Origin: Vibrio sp. VB16
GTDB lineage: Bacteria; Pseudomonadota; Gammaproteobacteria; Enterobacterales; Vibrionaceae
Assembly: GCF_015594925.2 (NCBI RefSeq)
Contig: NZ_CP087590.1
Location: forward strand, 806,001-870,000
Reading direction: 5' to 3'
Length of the DNA: 64,000 nt
Part shown: positions 18,059 through 26,757 of the stretch, piece after piece
Layout of the letters: every line of letters starts with the position of its first letter
Numbering within the stretch: the stretch's first letter is position 1
Program-made: the position numbers and the translations under genes
Notes under the pieces: generated by a model
Database searches by the model: none
Told to the model about the DNA's origin: nothing
Seen by the model: the letters and a program-made list of their open reading frames with translations, nothing else

Positions 18059-18074
18059 ATGCAAACGTTTGCCT
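18059..18074. promoter_or_regulatory. PurR box upstream of uraA
   Basis: ATGCAAACGTTTGCCT matches all fixed positions of ANGCAANCGNTTNCNT and contains a perfect GCAAACGTTTGC palindrome. It is 44 bp from the uraA start, so uracil uptake is probably under PurR. The divergent DUF2066 gene could also be affected. Confidence 0.78.
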
Positions 18075-18258
18075 TGCGGTTTAGATCAAAAAAAAGCACG
18101 AAAGTTAGGATAGTTTTGCCGAGATAATGTTGAATGACGAATCACTGAGATTGCGAATGAGCAAGTTCTCACGAGTTAACTTGGTAGTGTTCCTCTTTCT
18201 CGTTATACTAGAACTGCTTAACTTGTTTTATTTACCACTCATTTTACTTAGGGGCAGC

Positions 18259-19485
18259 ATGCGCTATTTAGTTGTTTTGTTTATTGGATTACTCGCTTTA
18301 CCTATTCAAGCATCTGTAAAAGTCGATGTCTTTAGCTCAGAAGTTGTTTTAGATGATAATCAATCGGATGCGGAAAAAAGCGCCAAATCGCAAGGATTGA
18401 AACAGGTAATCATTAAAGCATCTGGTGATAAGAATGCGATCAACAGCCCAGTGGTTAAAAAAGCGCTAAACAAAAGCGGCATATATCTTTCTCAAATTGG
18501 TTATGGAGATCAATTTGGGCAGAAAAGTCTAAAGATGATTTTTAATCCACCTCAGATCCAGTCCTTGCTTAGTCAAGCCGATCTGCCTTATTGGTCGAAC
18601 ATTCGCTCTAGCCTTGTTGTTTGGGTTATCCAAGAGGGGCAGTACGGTCGCGAAATTTTGTGGGAACATACGGGCAGTAGCGCTTTAAATCAGATTAAAT
18701 TCTTTTCAGATCTACGTGGTTTACCGATTACCGTTCCTGTTGGGGATATTGAAGATGTCACTAGTATCGCGGGACCTGATTTATGGGGTGGGTTTACGGC
18801 ACCGATAAGTAAAGCAAGTCAGCGTTACGCGTCAGATGCTGTGCTTGTTATTCGCATTCAGAAAGCGGCTGACGGCAGTTATGTTCGTTGGACTTTGTAT
18901 GATGAAAAACCAGAGTATATTGTTGAGTCTAAGCGTGAACCAATCGTTGGAAGTGCGAGTGGAGATACCTTCAAAGCACTGGAAATAGCTATCGATGAAG
19001 TAAGTAATTACTACGCACGTAGAAGTTCAATTAAGTCGAGTGGAATATCAGAAAGTATGCTTACCGCGCGATTTGTTGACGTCGCATCTGTACAGAGTTT
19101 TTTTGCATTAGAACAAATCCTAAAGGGGCTAAATTCTGTCGCCAGTGTTGATGTTGACAAAATTGTAGGCAATGAAGTGACGTTTACTATTCATTTGTTG
19201 GGTTCTGAAATTGATTTTGAATCGGAAGTTATTCAGAACAACCATATTCGTAGGTTCGAACCAGAGGTGCTATTTATACCTAAGCCTAATGAAAACGACG
19301 TAGTACCTGAAATTGATGCCGTTATGAATAATGTGGGGTCATTGGAGAATAACACGGAGGAAGTATTGGCTGAGCAAGAAACAGGCAGTGCTGCTGCTCC
19401 CGTAATTGAAGAAGTCGCCGTTAACATCCCTCAAGAACCTAAGATTGCGGAAGTGAAACCATTGTTTTTTGAATGGATAAAATAA
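18259..19485 (+). CDS. DUF2066 domain-containing protein
   Basis: A 408-residue secreted or periplasmic protein of unknown function with a signal peptide (MRYLVVLFIGLLALPIQAS). The N-terminal VDVFSSEVVLDDNQSDAEKSAKSQGLKQVIIKASGD and ADLPYWSNIRSSLVVWVIQE patterns are those I associate with DUF2066 (PF09839). The frame is open from 18127, but AGGGG at 18250-18254 and the signal peptide point to 18259. In vibrios it is commonly next to the uraA/purMN region and upstream of the hda locus; hda itself is not seen here. Confidence 0.78.
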   Translation: MRYLVVLFIGLLALPIQASVKVDVFSSEVVLDDNQSDAEKSAKSQGLKQVIIKASGDKNAINSPVVKKALNKSGIYLSQIGYGDQFGQKSLKMIFNPPQIQSLLSQADLPYWSNIRSSLVVWVIQEGQYGREILWEHTGSSALNQIKFFSDLRGLPITVPVGDIEDVTSIAGPDLWGGFTAPISKASQRYASDAVLVIRIQKAADGSYVRWTLYDEKPEYIVESKREPIVGSASGDTFKALEIAIDEVSNYYARRSSIKSSGISESMLTARFVDVASVQSFFALEQILKGLNSVASVDVDKIVGNEVTFTIHLLGSEIDFESEVIQNNHIRRFEPEVLFIPKPNENDVVPEIDAVMNNVGSLENNTEEVLAEQETGSAAAPVIEEVAVNIPQEPKIAEVKPLFFEWIK

Positions 19486-19519
19486 ACACACGCACGACTG
19501 AACAGAGTATGTCCATTCC

Positions 19520-19543
19520 AAATAAAAAAGGCCCGATAGGGCC
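19520..19543 (-). terminator. Terminator for the bepA-arsC-DUF2069 operon
   Basis: Read on the minus strand, GGCCC-TATC-GGGCC is followed by TTTTTTATTT. It is the first such structure downstream of the minus-strand operon. Confidence 0.7.
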
Positions 19544-19573
19544 AATGCCGATCATTTAAGAACAAAGTATTCG

Positions 19574-19636
19574 TCGTCATTCCCGTGAAAACGGGAATCT
19601 GGGTGGTTTTAGATCCCTACTTTCGTGAGGATGACG
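19574..19636. repeat. Intergenic palindromic repeat (GTCATTCCCG type)
   Basis: CGTCATTCCCG and its complement CGGGAAT form a hairpin at 19574-19599, followed by ATCCC ... GAGGATGACG, so the outer ends CGTCAT/ATGACG also pair. This is the common gammaproteobacterial extragenic palindrome; a shorter copy lies at 23476. Confidence 0.7.
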
Positions 19637-19697
19637 GAGTTTGATGTCTTAAGTTAACAGCATTACCCGATAGAGCCTTCTTAACTTGATTAAATGG

Positions 19698-20126
19698 CTA
19701 TTTATCAAATCTCTCTTTTTCTTGTTTTTCTACTTCCGACAGCCTTGGTAACTTCAGTCCCAGTTCTCTGCCTCTGTTTCTTGCATAAAGTACGTTTCCT
19801 GTAAAGGCACAGCAAACTAACAGTAGTTCTACTGCTGCAATCCATCGTTCACCTTGGTCAACATATAGTATAGTAAGTGAATGCAGGAAGTAGAGCATCA
19901 AAACAAAGTTCGCCCAGGCGTGGGTATAGGCTTTACCTGTTAATATTCCTCTCAATGGAAATAATAGTGGAATGCACCAACCAATAGCGGCCGTGAAAGG
20001 GTTAATATGAGGATGTGGCGAAATAAATATCTGCCATAATGCTACCCAGCATAATAGTGAAAGGTATCCACATAGCGCGAGATAACGGTATTGTTGGGTT
20101 TTAGGTAGAACCGGATTTTCTTCCAT
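19698..20126 (-). CDS. DUF2069 domain-containing membrane protein
   Basis: A 142-residue inner-membrane protein with four predicted helices and a charged C-terminal tail. The block PFTAAIGWCIPLLFPLRGILTGKAYTHAW followed by LYFLHSLTILY is the DUF2069 (PF09842) signature as I know it. Function unknown. Third gene of the bepA-arsC-DUF2069 run, 10 bp after arsC. Confidence 0.8.
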   Translation of the reverse strand: MEENPVLPKTQQYRYLALCGYLSLLCWVALWQIFISPHPHINPFTAAIGWCIPLLFPLRGILTGKAYTHAWANFVLMLYFLHSLTILYVDQGERWIAAVELLLVCCAFTGNVLYARNRGRELGLKLPRLSEVEKQEKERFDK

Positions 20127-20136
20127 TATTCGCTCT

Positions 20137-20487
20137 CTAAACTATATCCAAGACTTGTTCTGGTGGGCGACCATGCCTTGCTTTGCCGTTAGCAACAACA
20201 ATAGGGCGCTCAATGAGTTTTGGGTTCTTTGTCATTGCTTGAAATAGCTCGTCATCGGATAAACCGTCATCGGCTAAATGGAGCTCTTTATACAACGCCT
20301 CTTTGGTTCTCATCATACCGCGTACACTAGACAGTTCTAGCTGTGAATAAAGTGCCTTAAGGGTTTCAATTGATGGACTGTTATCTAGATACGTTACTAT
20401 TTCAGGTGTAATACCGTTTTCTTCTAGAAGCTGTAAGGTTTGTCTGCTTTTTGAACACCTAGGGTTGTGATAAATCACGACTGTCAT
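20137..20487 (-). CDS. arsC: Glutaredoxin-dependent arsenate reductase family protein (YfgD-like)
   Basis: A 116-residue thioredoxin-fold ArsC: catalytic Cys in HNPRCSKSRQTL (Cys12), RTKE substrate loop and LIERPIVV. E. coli YfgD has the same position next to bepA, so the cellular role may not be arsenate resistance; no arsB or arsR is near. Good ribosome site (GGAGAAAC). Confidence 0.88.
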   Translation of the reverse strand: MTVVIYHNPRCSKSRQTLQLLEENGITPEIVTYLDNSPSIETLKALYSQLELSSVRGMMRTKEALYKELHLADDGLSDDELFQAMTKNPKLIERPIVVANGKARHGRPPEQVLDIV

Positions 20488-20511
20488 GGAGTTTCTCCTT
20501 TTTTTTAAGAA

Positions 20512-21960
20512 TTATTGTAGTGATAAAAACCGATCGCGCTGAACCATAAGTTGGTCGACTCTCGCATCATACCTTGCTTGCTCTAGGCTACCAAGTTTCG
20601 CTAATTGACTCGCCTGAGTGAAGTTTTGCAATGCTTTATTCCAATTCCCTTGAAGGGCAAGAATTTCGCCAAGAGCCGCGAGGTTTTCGTCTGATTTTCC
20701 TAATTTACCATAGGCATCGGCAAGGAGCTGCCAACCATTCATATCATTGGGAAGTTCATGGGTGTATTTTTGCAATACGCTCACGGCTTTCTGATTTTCG
20801 TCGCTTTTAATTAGAGCATTAGCGTAGTTAACCATCAATACGGGGTTATTCGGTTTTTTACTCAAGGCATTTTCAAGCATTTGAATCGATTTTTTTGGAT
20901 TATCTTGATAGATATATAGATCAGATAATGCATCAAGATAGAATTCGTTCAGAGCGTCTTTTTTGAGTAAAGCCGACAAAATAGGTTCGGCTTTTTCTAA
21001 CTGTTTGTTGTCCAGATAAACGAGCGCTTGCCCGTATTTATACGTAGGTTCTAGTGTTGGATTGTTTTTCTTTAATCTTCTTTCAAACCAATCAAGCGAA
21101 GCCGCTGACTCAATGTTGGCGTATCTAGCGACGATTCTTGCTTTAGCAAGATGATATTCTATTGACGGCCCTAATTTCATAGGCGCGTATTTTTGTGCTC
21201 TTGCCCTTGAGTCAGTAATACGATCCTGTGGTAATGGGTGAGTCAGTAACATTGGCGGAGGCGTACTCGCGTAGCGATATTCATCTGCTAAGCGACCAAA
21301 AAATGTTGGCATTGCGTAGACATCAAAACCGGCTTTGGCCAATGTGCTAATCCCAAATCGGTCTGCCTCTTTTTCGTTACTGCGAGTGTAGTTAATTTGA
21401 CTCTGCATATTACCAGCAGTGGTCGCGGTCAAAGCAGCAATTCCGGCTTCAGGAGAGGCGATGGCAAGCAATAATGAACCAACTAACGCGGCCATTGTTG
21501 CCGGGGATCGCCTTGCTTGATCTTCCATGCTTCTCGCTAAATGGCGTTGCGTTACATGGGCGATTTCGTGTGCCATTACCGAGGCGAGTTCACTTTCGCT
21601 ACTTGCGTGCAAAAATAGACCGGAATGTAAGGCGACGTAACCACCAAAAAATGCAAATGCGTTAATGTTGCGATCTCTAATCATAAAGAATCGAAATGGG
21701 GTTTTGACATCTTCAGAGTTGGCAACCAGTTTATGGCCAAGGTTGGTAATATATTCGTTTAGGACTGGGTCATTAATAATCGGGCGACTGGCTCGAAGCA
21801 TACGCATATAGGCATCACCGTAGATCAATTCTTGATCAATAGTGAGGGTGCCAGCTGCTGCCGTACCAATATCAGGTAATTCGTTGTTATTGGCAATAGC
21901 AGGTAGAGTCAGCGTGGTTGCCATTACTAAAGCGATTAAGGACCGTGTTTTTTTAAGCAT
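20512..21960 (-). CDS. bepA: Beta-barrel assembly-enhancing protease (M48 metalloprotease with TPR)
   Basis: A periplasmic protease/chaperone that assists or degrades stalled outer-membrane proteins such as LptD. Signal peptide (1-23), zinc motif HEIAHVTQRH (His131, Glu132, His135) and third ligand Glu in RSNEKEADRFG; the second half (about 290-470) is TPR repeats. Length 482 residues (487 in E. coli). First gene of a minus-strand run with arsC and DUF2069, 24 bp before arsC. Confidence 0.94.
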   Translation of the reverse strand: MLKKTRSLIALVMATTLTLPAIANNNELPDIGTAAAGTLTIDQELIYGDAYMRMLRASRPIINDPVLNEYITNLGHKLVANSEDVKTPFRFFMIRDRNINAFAFFGGYVALHSGLFLHASSESELASVMAHEIAHVTQRHLARSMEDQARRSPATMAALVGSLLLAIASPEAGIAALTATTAGNMQSQINYTRSNEKEADRFGISTLAKAGFDVYAMPTFFGRLADEYRYASTPPPMLLTHPLPQDRITDSRARAQKYAPMKLGPSIEYHLAKARIVARYANIESAASLDWFERRLKKNNPTLEPTYKYGQALVYLDNKQLEKAEPILSALLKKDALNEFYLDALSDLYIYQDNPKKSIQMLENALSKKPNNPVLMVNYANALIKSDENQKAVSVLQKYTHELPNDMNGWQLLADAYGKLGKSDENLAALGEILALQGNWNKALQNFTQASQLAKLGSLEQARYDARVDQLMVQRDRFLSLQ

Positions 21961-22164
21961 TTTTATTATATGAACTCCGAGATCGTTTCGACTTAAGACA
22001 GCAAAAAATTGCCTTGGTTCGTCTTTGCTTTAGCAAATATAGCGAAATAAAGCGCGTTAGTTGTAGATTTATTTTTATGAGATAAAAAGTTAAGTTGAAA
22101 AGAGAAGCCCTTTTTATCAAAACCCTTTACAATATTCTCTTTATAATAAGCATCACACAATAGA

Positions 22165-22401
22165 ATGAAACCCTATATTCTTAATTTACGTGAAGAGCGT
22201 TGTCCTATGGCGCTATTAAGAGCCAAAAGAGAGTATGCCAATTCAGGTGGTAGAGTATTTATTATTCTGATTCGTGATTTGAGTTCTATGAGTGATATTG
22301 TTCGTTTCTTTGAAAAGCACGACATTGTAGTGCATGTTGAAGAAAGACAAGATCATTATGTATTGACAGTAAATAATAAGAGAAGCTATCTAGATGTTTG
22401 A
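22165..22401 (+). CDS. TusA-like sulfurtransferase domain protein
   Basis: A 78-residue SirA/TusA-fold protein with the family start LNLREERCPMALLRAK; the catalytic Cys13 is kept, though the usual CPxP becomes CPMA. A role in sulfur relay is possible but not shown. The start codon of perM overlaps its end by 8 bp, so both are coupled. Confidence 0.82.
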   Translation: MKPYILNLREERCPMALLRAKREYANSGGRVFIILIRDLSSMSDIVRFFEKHDIVVHVEERQDHYVLTVNNKRSYLDV

Positions 22402-23470
22402 TATGGTTAGTCGTTGGTATAAAAGACGTTTTTCGGATCCACATGCAGCGAGCTTAATCGCCATTCTACTCGTTGGATTTATTACCATCTATTTCTTCGG
22501 GCACTTACTTGCCCCTTTGCTAGTGGCAATAGTGCTTGCGTATTTGTTAGAGTGGCCAGCGAGTCAATTGGTTCGTTTTGGTCTTCCGCGTGTTATCTCC
22601 GTTATGATGGTACTGCTTATTTTTGTTGGGGTTATGATTCTAGCCGTTTTCGGGTTAGTACCGACCATTTGGAATCAGGTTGGTAATCTAATCAATGACA
22701 TACCGACTATGTATAATGGCTTCCAAGAATTTTTGAATACTATACCAGAGCAATACCCAGAACTTGCTAACCTTCAAATTGTTGAGTCTATCTTTGAGAA
22801 CACCAAAACCCAGGTGTTGGGGTTAGGTGAAACAGTAGTAAAAGGTTCTTTGGCATCGTTGATTAACTTGGCGGCGCTGGCTGTTTATATGATTCTTGTG
22901 CCGTTATTGATTTTTTTCTTGCTCAAAGACAAAGAAGAAATGTTGTCTATTTTGAGTGGCTTGTTACCGCAGAACCGCCGTCTAGCCACGAAGGTTTGGC
23001 AAGAGATGAATCTACAAATAGCGAACTATATTCGCGGTAAAGTGGTGGAGATACTGATCGTTGGCTCTGCTAGCTACATAACCTTTGTTTTGTTGGATCT
23101 AAGATACTCAGCATTACTTGGTGTTGCGGTTGGCCTATCGGTTCTCATTCCTTACATTGGCGCGGCGGCGGTGACCGTTCCTGTTGCCATTGTTGGTCTG
23201 TTCCAGTGGGGCGTAACTCCAGAATTCTATTGGTTACTTGCCGCTTACGGTATTATTCAGGCGCTAGATGGAAATGTGCTGGTGCCAGTATTATTTTCAG
23301 AAGCGGTCAATCTACACCCCGTTGCGATTATAGGTGCAGTACTTGTTTTTGGTGGAATGTGGGGGTTCTGGGGCGTATTCTTTGCTATTCCTCTTGCCAC
23401 GTTGGTGAAAGCGGTATGGAATGCGATTAAGAATCAGGAAACCTCTGGTGCATTAACGATTGAAGAATAA
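22394..23470 (+). CDS. perM: AI-2E family transporter (PerM)
   Basis: A 358-residue inner-membrane protein of the AI-2E/PerM family: paired hydrophobic segments at both ends, the central amphipathic region (LINDIPTMYNGFQEF) and the C-terminal GPVxxxP-like block AVNLHPVAIIGAVLVFGGMWG. Physiological substrate unknown. It sits with bepA-arsC and bcp-gcvR-dapA-bamC as in other gammaproteobacteria. Confidence 0.9.
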   Translation: MFDMVSRWYKRRFSDPHAASLIAILLVGFITIYFFGHLLAPLLVAIVLAYLLEWPASQLVRFGLPRVISVMMVLLIFVGVMILAVFGLVPTIWNQVGNLINDIPTMYNGFQEFLNTIPEQYPELANLQIVESIFENTKTQVLGLGETVVKGSLASLINLAALAVYMILVPLLIFFLLKDKEEMLSILSGLLPQNRRLATKVWQEMNLQIANYIRGKVVEILIVGSASYITFVLLDLRYSALLGVAVGLSVLIPYIGAAAVTVPVAIVGLFQWGVTPEFYWLLAAYGIIQALDGNVLVPVLFSEAVNLHPVAIIGAVLVFGGMWGFWGVFFAIPLATLVKAVWNAIKNQETSGALTIEE

Positions 23471-23475
23471 AAATT

Positions 23476-23505
23476 CCGTCATTCCTGCTTTAACGGGAAT
23501 GACGG
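23476..23505. repeat. Short GTCATTCC palindrome between perM and bcp
   Basis: A perfect 10-bp stem (23476-23485 with 23496-23505) of the same GTCATTCC family as at 19574. It lies 6 bp after perM in a convergent gap and may serve as the transcription end for both sides. Confidence 0.7.
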
Positions 23506-23519
23506 TTATATTAACGGTA

Positions 23520-23984
23520 CTATTTATTCAAGTAATCTAGAATGACTTCATGATGGGTTTTGGTTTTAAATTTATTGAATACCTGCTCAATGACACCGTC
23601 TTCGTCAATTAAAAATGATATCCGATGAAGGCCGTCATAAATCCTGCCCATAAACTTCTTCTCTCCCCATACACCAAACTGGTCTGCTGCTGCATGGTCT
23701 TCATCTGAAAGAAGCGTGAAGTTAAGCTTATCTCTTTCGATAAATTTGCCTAGGCGTATTACCGGGTCGATACTTACACCTAGGACAACCACGTTGTGAT
23801 CATCTAACTGTTTCTTTATGTCTCTAAGTCCTTGAGCTTGGACTGTACATCCAGGAGTCATCGCTTTTGGATAAAAATAGAACAGTACTTTCTGTCCTGT
23901 AAAATCGGATATAGAGGTCTCTTTCCCATCTTGGTCGAGCAAAGTGACATTAGGCGCACGCGTCCCTGCCGTTAATGTATCCAT
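23520..23984 (-). CDS. bcp: Thioredoxin-dependent thiol peroxidase (bacterioferritin comigratory protein), 1-Cys form
   Basis: A 154-residue peroxiredoxin Q that reduces peroxides. The peroxidatic Cys46 is in PKAMTPGCTVQ. In E. coli the resolving Cys lies five residues on (CTVQAC); here that position is Gln51 and no other Cys occurs in the protein, so it must use an external thiol for resolution. Followed upstream by gcvR (13 bp), which is the conserved bcp-gcvR arrangement. Confidence 0.95.
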   Translation of the reverse strand: MDTLTAGTRAPNVTLLDQDGKETSISDFTGQKVLFYFYPKAMTPGCTVQAQGLRDIKKQLDDHNVVVLGVSIDPVIRLGKFIERDKLNFTLLSDEDHAAADQFGVWGEKKFMGRIYDGLHRISFLIDEDGVIEQVFNKFKTKTHHEVILDYLNK

Positions 23985-23997
23985 TACAGACTTCCTT

Positions 23998-24540
23998 TTA
24001 TTGGCTGTTTTTTATAAAATTTAGAGAACCTTGCACCGTTAATGTTGCACAAAGTTGATTGAATTCTTCTTGTAATTGCATCAAATTATATTCTGCCTCA
24101 ACCGTGGCACTCATCGCGATTTGGAATAAATTGTTGTCACTGCTTAATTTATGTTTATCAATAGTTTGGGCACTCAGCGATGCTAAGCCAATATTCCGAT
24201 CGGCAAAAAATTGGGTAAATTGTTCGGTTAATCCTTTCTTATCATCTGATTCAATAAAAACCTCAATAGTATAGCAGCGAGAAAGGTCTTGATGAGGAGA
24301 GGTTCGCTTCATCATGGTGATGAGCCCGTGTTCTTGACCAAGAACGGGGAGAGTGGTCTCCACGCGAGTAATATGGTTGGCATTTCCTGAAACCAACATT
24401 AACAAAGTGAACTCACTGCCAAATAGTGCGATTCTGCTATCTACTATGTTACATCCTGAGCGGGTAACAAGATGAACAACTTGGTTGCATATACCTGGGC
24501 GGTCTGTTCCTACAGCTGTAATTACTAGATGTTGAGACAT
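23998..24540 (-). CDS. gcvR: Glycine cleavage system transcriptional repressor
   Basis: A 180-residue protein of two ACT domains (about 5-80 and 92-170) that in E. coli binds GcvA and blocks activation of gcvTHP when glycine is low. The N-terminal LVITAVGTDRPGICNQVVHLV is the family start. It shares a divergent intergenic region with dapA. Confidence 0.92.
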   Translation of the reverse strand: MSQHLVITAVGTDRPGICNQVVHLVTRSGCNIVDSRIALFGSEFTLLMLVSGNANHITRVETTLPVLGQEHGLITMMKRTSPHQDLSRCYTIEVFIESDDKKGLTEQFTQFFADRNIGLASLSAQTIDKHKLSSDNNLFQIAMSATVEAEYNLMQLQEEFNQLCATLTVQGSLNFIKNSQ

Positions 24541-24747
24541 AATATCTAATTTTTAAATGTGTTATTTATAAATACTAGCACAGTTGGTATTTGGATAAAT
24601 AACAAACGAGTTTTCGACAGGTTGTTAGATTAATGGATAAATGTGCAGTTATTCCACCGTTTAGTGTAAAACATCACACTTTAATCCCTTGTGTTACCTG
24701 AGTTTCATGCATTATTATGCAAGTAGTGAAATTAAAGGGAGATAGAC

Positions 24748-25626
24748 ATGTTTTCAGGAAGTATTGTTGCGTTAGTTACCCCATTTAAAAGTGATGGTGA
24801 AGTTGACTACGACGGCCTAAAAAAATTGGTTGATTTCCATGTGGAGTCAGGCACCGATGGTATTGTAGCCGTTGGTACCTCTGGTGAATCAGCTACGTTA
24901 ACTATTGAAGAGCATGTTAAGGTGGTGAATAAAATAGTTGAATGTGCTGATGGCCGTATCCCTGTAATAGCCGGTACAGGGGCGAATGCGACTCACGAAG
25001 CCGTAACGTTTAGTCGTTTACTAAATGATTCTGGTATTGTTGGTGTCCTCAGTGTTACGCCCTATTACAACAAGCCAACGCAAGAAGGTTTATATCAACA
25101 TTTCAAAGCGGTGAATGATGTAAGTGAAGTGCCAGTCATTCTTTATAATGTACCAGGACGTACTGCGGTAGACTTGTTGCCAGAAACGGTCGCTCGCTTG
25201 TCGAAGCTTGAAAACATCGTTGCGCTTAAAGATGCAACCGGTGATTTAGAAAGAGTTGCCATTCACCGTGAACTTTGTGGCGAAGATTTCGTCTTACTAA
25301 GTGGTGATGATGCTACCGGAGTAGAATTTGTCCGATTAGGTGGTCAAGGTGTTATTTCAGTTAGCAACAATGTCGCGGCGAAACCGATGGCAGAGCTGTT
25401 CAATCTCATGAAAGAAGGCAAGTACGAAGAAGCCGCTGAGATTGATAAACGTTTGACATCACTACATAAAAATTTATTTGTTGAAGCAAATCCAATCCCA
25501 GTTAAGTGGGCTGTTCATCAGATGGGCCTTATTGATGATGGCAGTATGCGTTTGCCGCTTACGGTGCTTTCTGAAGAAGCACAGCCTGTTGTGAAGCAAG
25601 CGTTAATCGAAGCTGGAATATTATAA
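24748..25626 (+). CDS. dapA: 4-hydroxy-tetrahydrodipicolinate synthase
   Basis: Condenses pyruvate with aspartate semialdehyde, the committed step to lysine and meso-diaminopimelate. The Schiff-base Lys161 (ALKDATGD), Tyr133 in ILYNVPGR and TSGE near residue 45 are in place; length 292 as in E. coli. Strong ribosome site GGGAGA. A hairpin lies between it and bamC. Confidence 0.97.
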   Translation: MFSGSIVALVTPFKSDGEVDYDGLKKLVDFHVESGTDGIVAVGTSGESATLTIEEHVKVVNKIVECADGRIPVIAGTGANATHEAVTFSRLLNDSGIVGVLSVTPYYNKPTQEGLYQHFKAVNDVSEVPVILYNVPGRTAVDLLPETVARLSKLENIVALKDATGDLERVAIHRELCGEDFVLLSGDDATGVEFVRLGGQGVISVSNNVAAKPMAELFNLMKEGKYEEAAEIDKRLTSLHKNLFVEANPIPVKWAVHQMGLIDDGSMRLPLTVLSEEAQPVVKQALIEAGIL

Positions 25627-25636
25627 GTTAGAAAAT

Positions 25637-25670
25637 AAATTCGAGATGGATTCATTTTTATCTCGAATTT
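25637..25670 (+). terminator. Hairpin between dapA and bamC
   Basis: An 11-bp stem (25637-25647 with 25660-25670) with a TTCATTTTT-type loop; A-T rich and not followed by a long T-run, so likely an attenuator or partial terminator. Confidence 0.5.
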
Positions 25671-25684
25671 TATTAGGAGTGCTA

Positions 25685-26707
25685 ATGAAGTTTTCTCATC
25701 AGCTAGTGATTGGTTCACTGGCTGTTCTTGTTTTAAGTGCGTGTTCAGGTAGTCCAGAACAAAGACGCCAAGCTAAAGATGATTTCGGATATCTTGAAAC
25801 CGTTCCTTTTGAAGGTTGGACAGTTCAAGAAGGAGCGAAAGGCGAGTTTTATCCCAATTATGAGATTCCTACGGGAGACTTTGATGGAAATATTGGCCGT
25901 AGTGTCGATATCCGTCCCCCTCAACAGATATTGGAACTCATACCTGGTGCTCGCTCTGAGCTCAAAGACGGCGTTGTAACGATGTGGCTTATCCGAGAGG
26001 ATGAAATGAACAGCGTATGGACAACGGTTCAAGAGATGATTGTCGAGAGAGATATTAAACTTAGGGTTAATAACGAAAAACACCTCGAAACGGATTGGAT
26101 TTCATGGCGTTCAGAAGATGAAGAGAAGCTGATAGAGGCTCGCTATCTATTTGAACAATTTAACGCGAATAGTCGCTATGGGTTCCGTGTTAGCCTCATT
26201 GATTGGCGAGAGAATGGTGTTGCTGAAGAAGTAAGTCGTACCAATAAAGAAAGGTACAATACATTCATGACGAATGTTATTACCTCGACCTACGATCAAA
26301 AATTGAGAGCAGAAGCAAACCGAAAAGCGCTTCAACTTGTTAAGCAAATTCCGATAAGCATGGGCAAGGATAGAAGTGGCTTGCCTGTTATTATTGCACG
26401 TGCGCCATACAATGTTTTTTGGCAGCGTGTAGTCAGCGTACTACCTGAGGTTGGTTTTCAGCTTGAAGAACGTAATCAGTCAGAAGGTTTGGTCAAAGCC
26501 AAGTACTCTGAACCAGATGATGAGTTCTGGACTTCTATCGGTACTAAGCCGCTTAGTCTAGAAAGCAAAACGTATACCTTCCTTTTGGGGGATATGGGGA
26601 ACCGAACCTCGATTAACGTTACCGATAGTGCGGGTAAACCTGTTACTGCCGAAGTACTAGAGTCGATTGTTCCTACCCTTGCTGCTGTGATCGCAAAACA
26701 AGAGTAG
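25685..26707 (+). CDS. bamC: Outer-membrane assembly lipoprotein BamC
   Basis: A 340-residue lipoprotein of the BAM complex that inserts beta-barrel proteins in the outer membrane. The start at 25685 follows TTAGGAG and gives a lipoprotein signal with lipobox VLSACSG; the frame is open 13 codons upstream but without a ribosome site. The unstructured N-terminus that contacts BamD (around VPFEGWTV) and two helix-grip domains follow. The order dapA-bamC is as in E. coli. Confidence 0.93.
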   Translation: MKFSHQLVIGSLAVLVLSACSGSPEQRRQAKDDFGYLETVPFEGWTVQEGAKGEFYPNYEIPTGDFDGNIGRSVDIRPPQQILELIPGARSELKDGVVTMWLIREDEMNSVWTTVQEMIVERDIKLRVNNEKHLETDWISWRSEDEEKLIEARYLFEQFNANSRYGFRVSLIDWRENGVAEEVSRTNKERYNTFMTNVITSTYDQKLRAEANRKALQLVKQIPISMGKDRSGLPVIIARAPYNVFWQRVVSVLPEVGFQLEERNQSEGLVKAKYSEPDDEFWTSIGTKPLSLESKTYTFLLGDMGNRTSINVTDSAGKPVTAEVLESIVPTLAAVIAKQE

Positions 26708-26724
26708 CGTTAAAACTAAATAAT

Positions 26725-26757
26725 AAAAAGGACACTATTTTGTGTCCTTTTTTGTTT
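26725..26757. terminator. Terminator after bamC
   Basis: AAAAAGGACAC-TATTT-TGTGTCCTTTTTT: a strong stem with T-run on + and A-run on the other side. It overlaps the 3' end of the convergent DUF2897 gene. Confidence 0.85.

Noticed and set aside
24541..24747. Lysine riboswitch ahead of dapA
   Set aside because: The gap is only 207 bp, and no conserved lysine-riboswitch core or terminator-antiterminator pair is visible.
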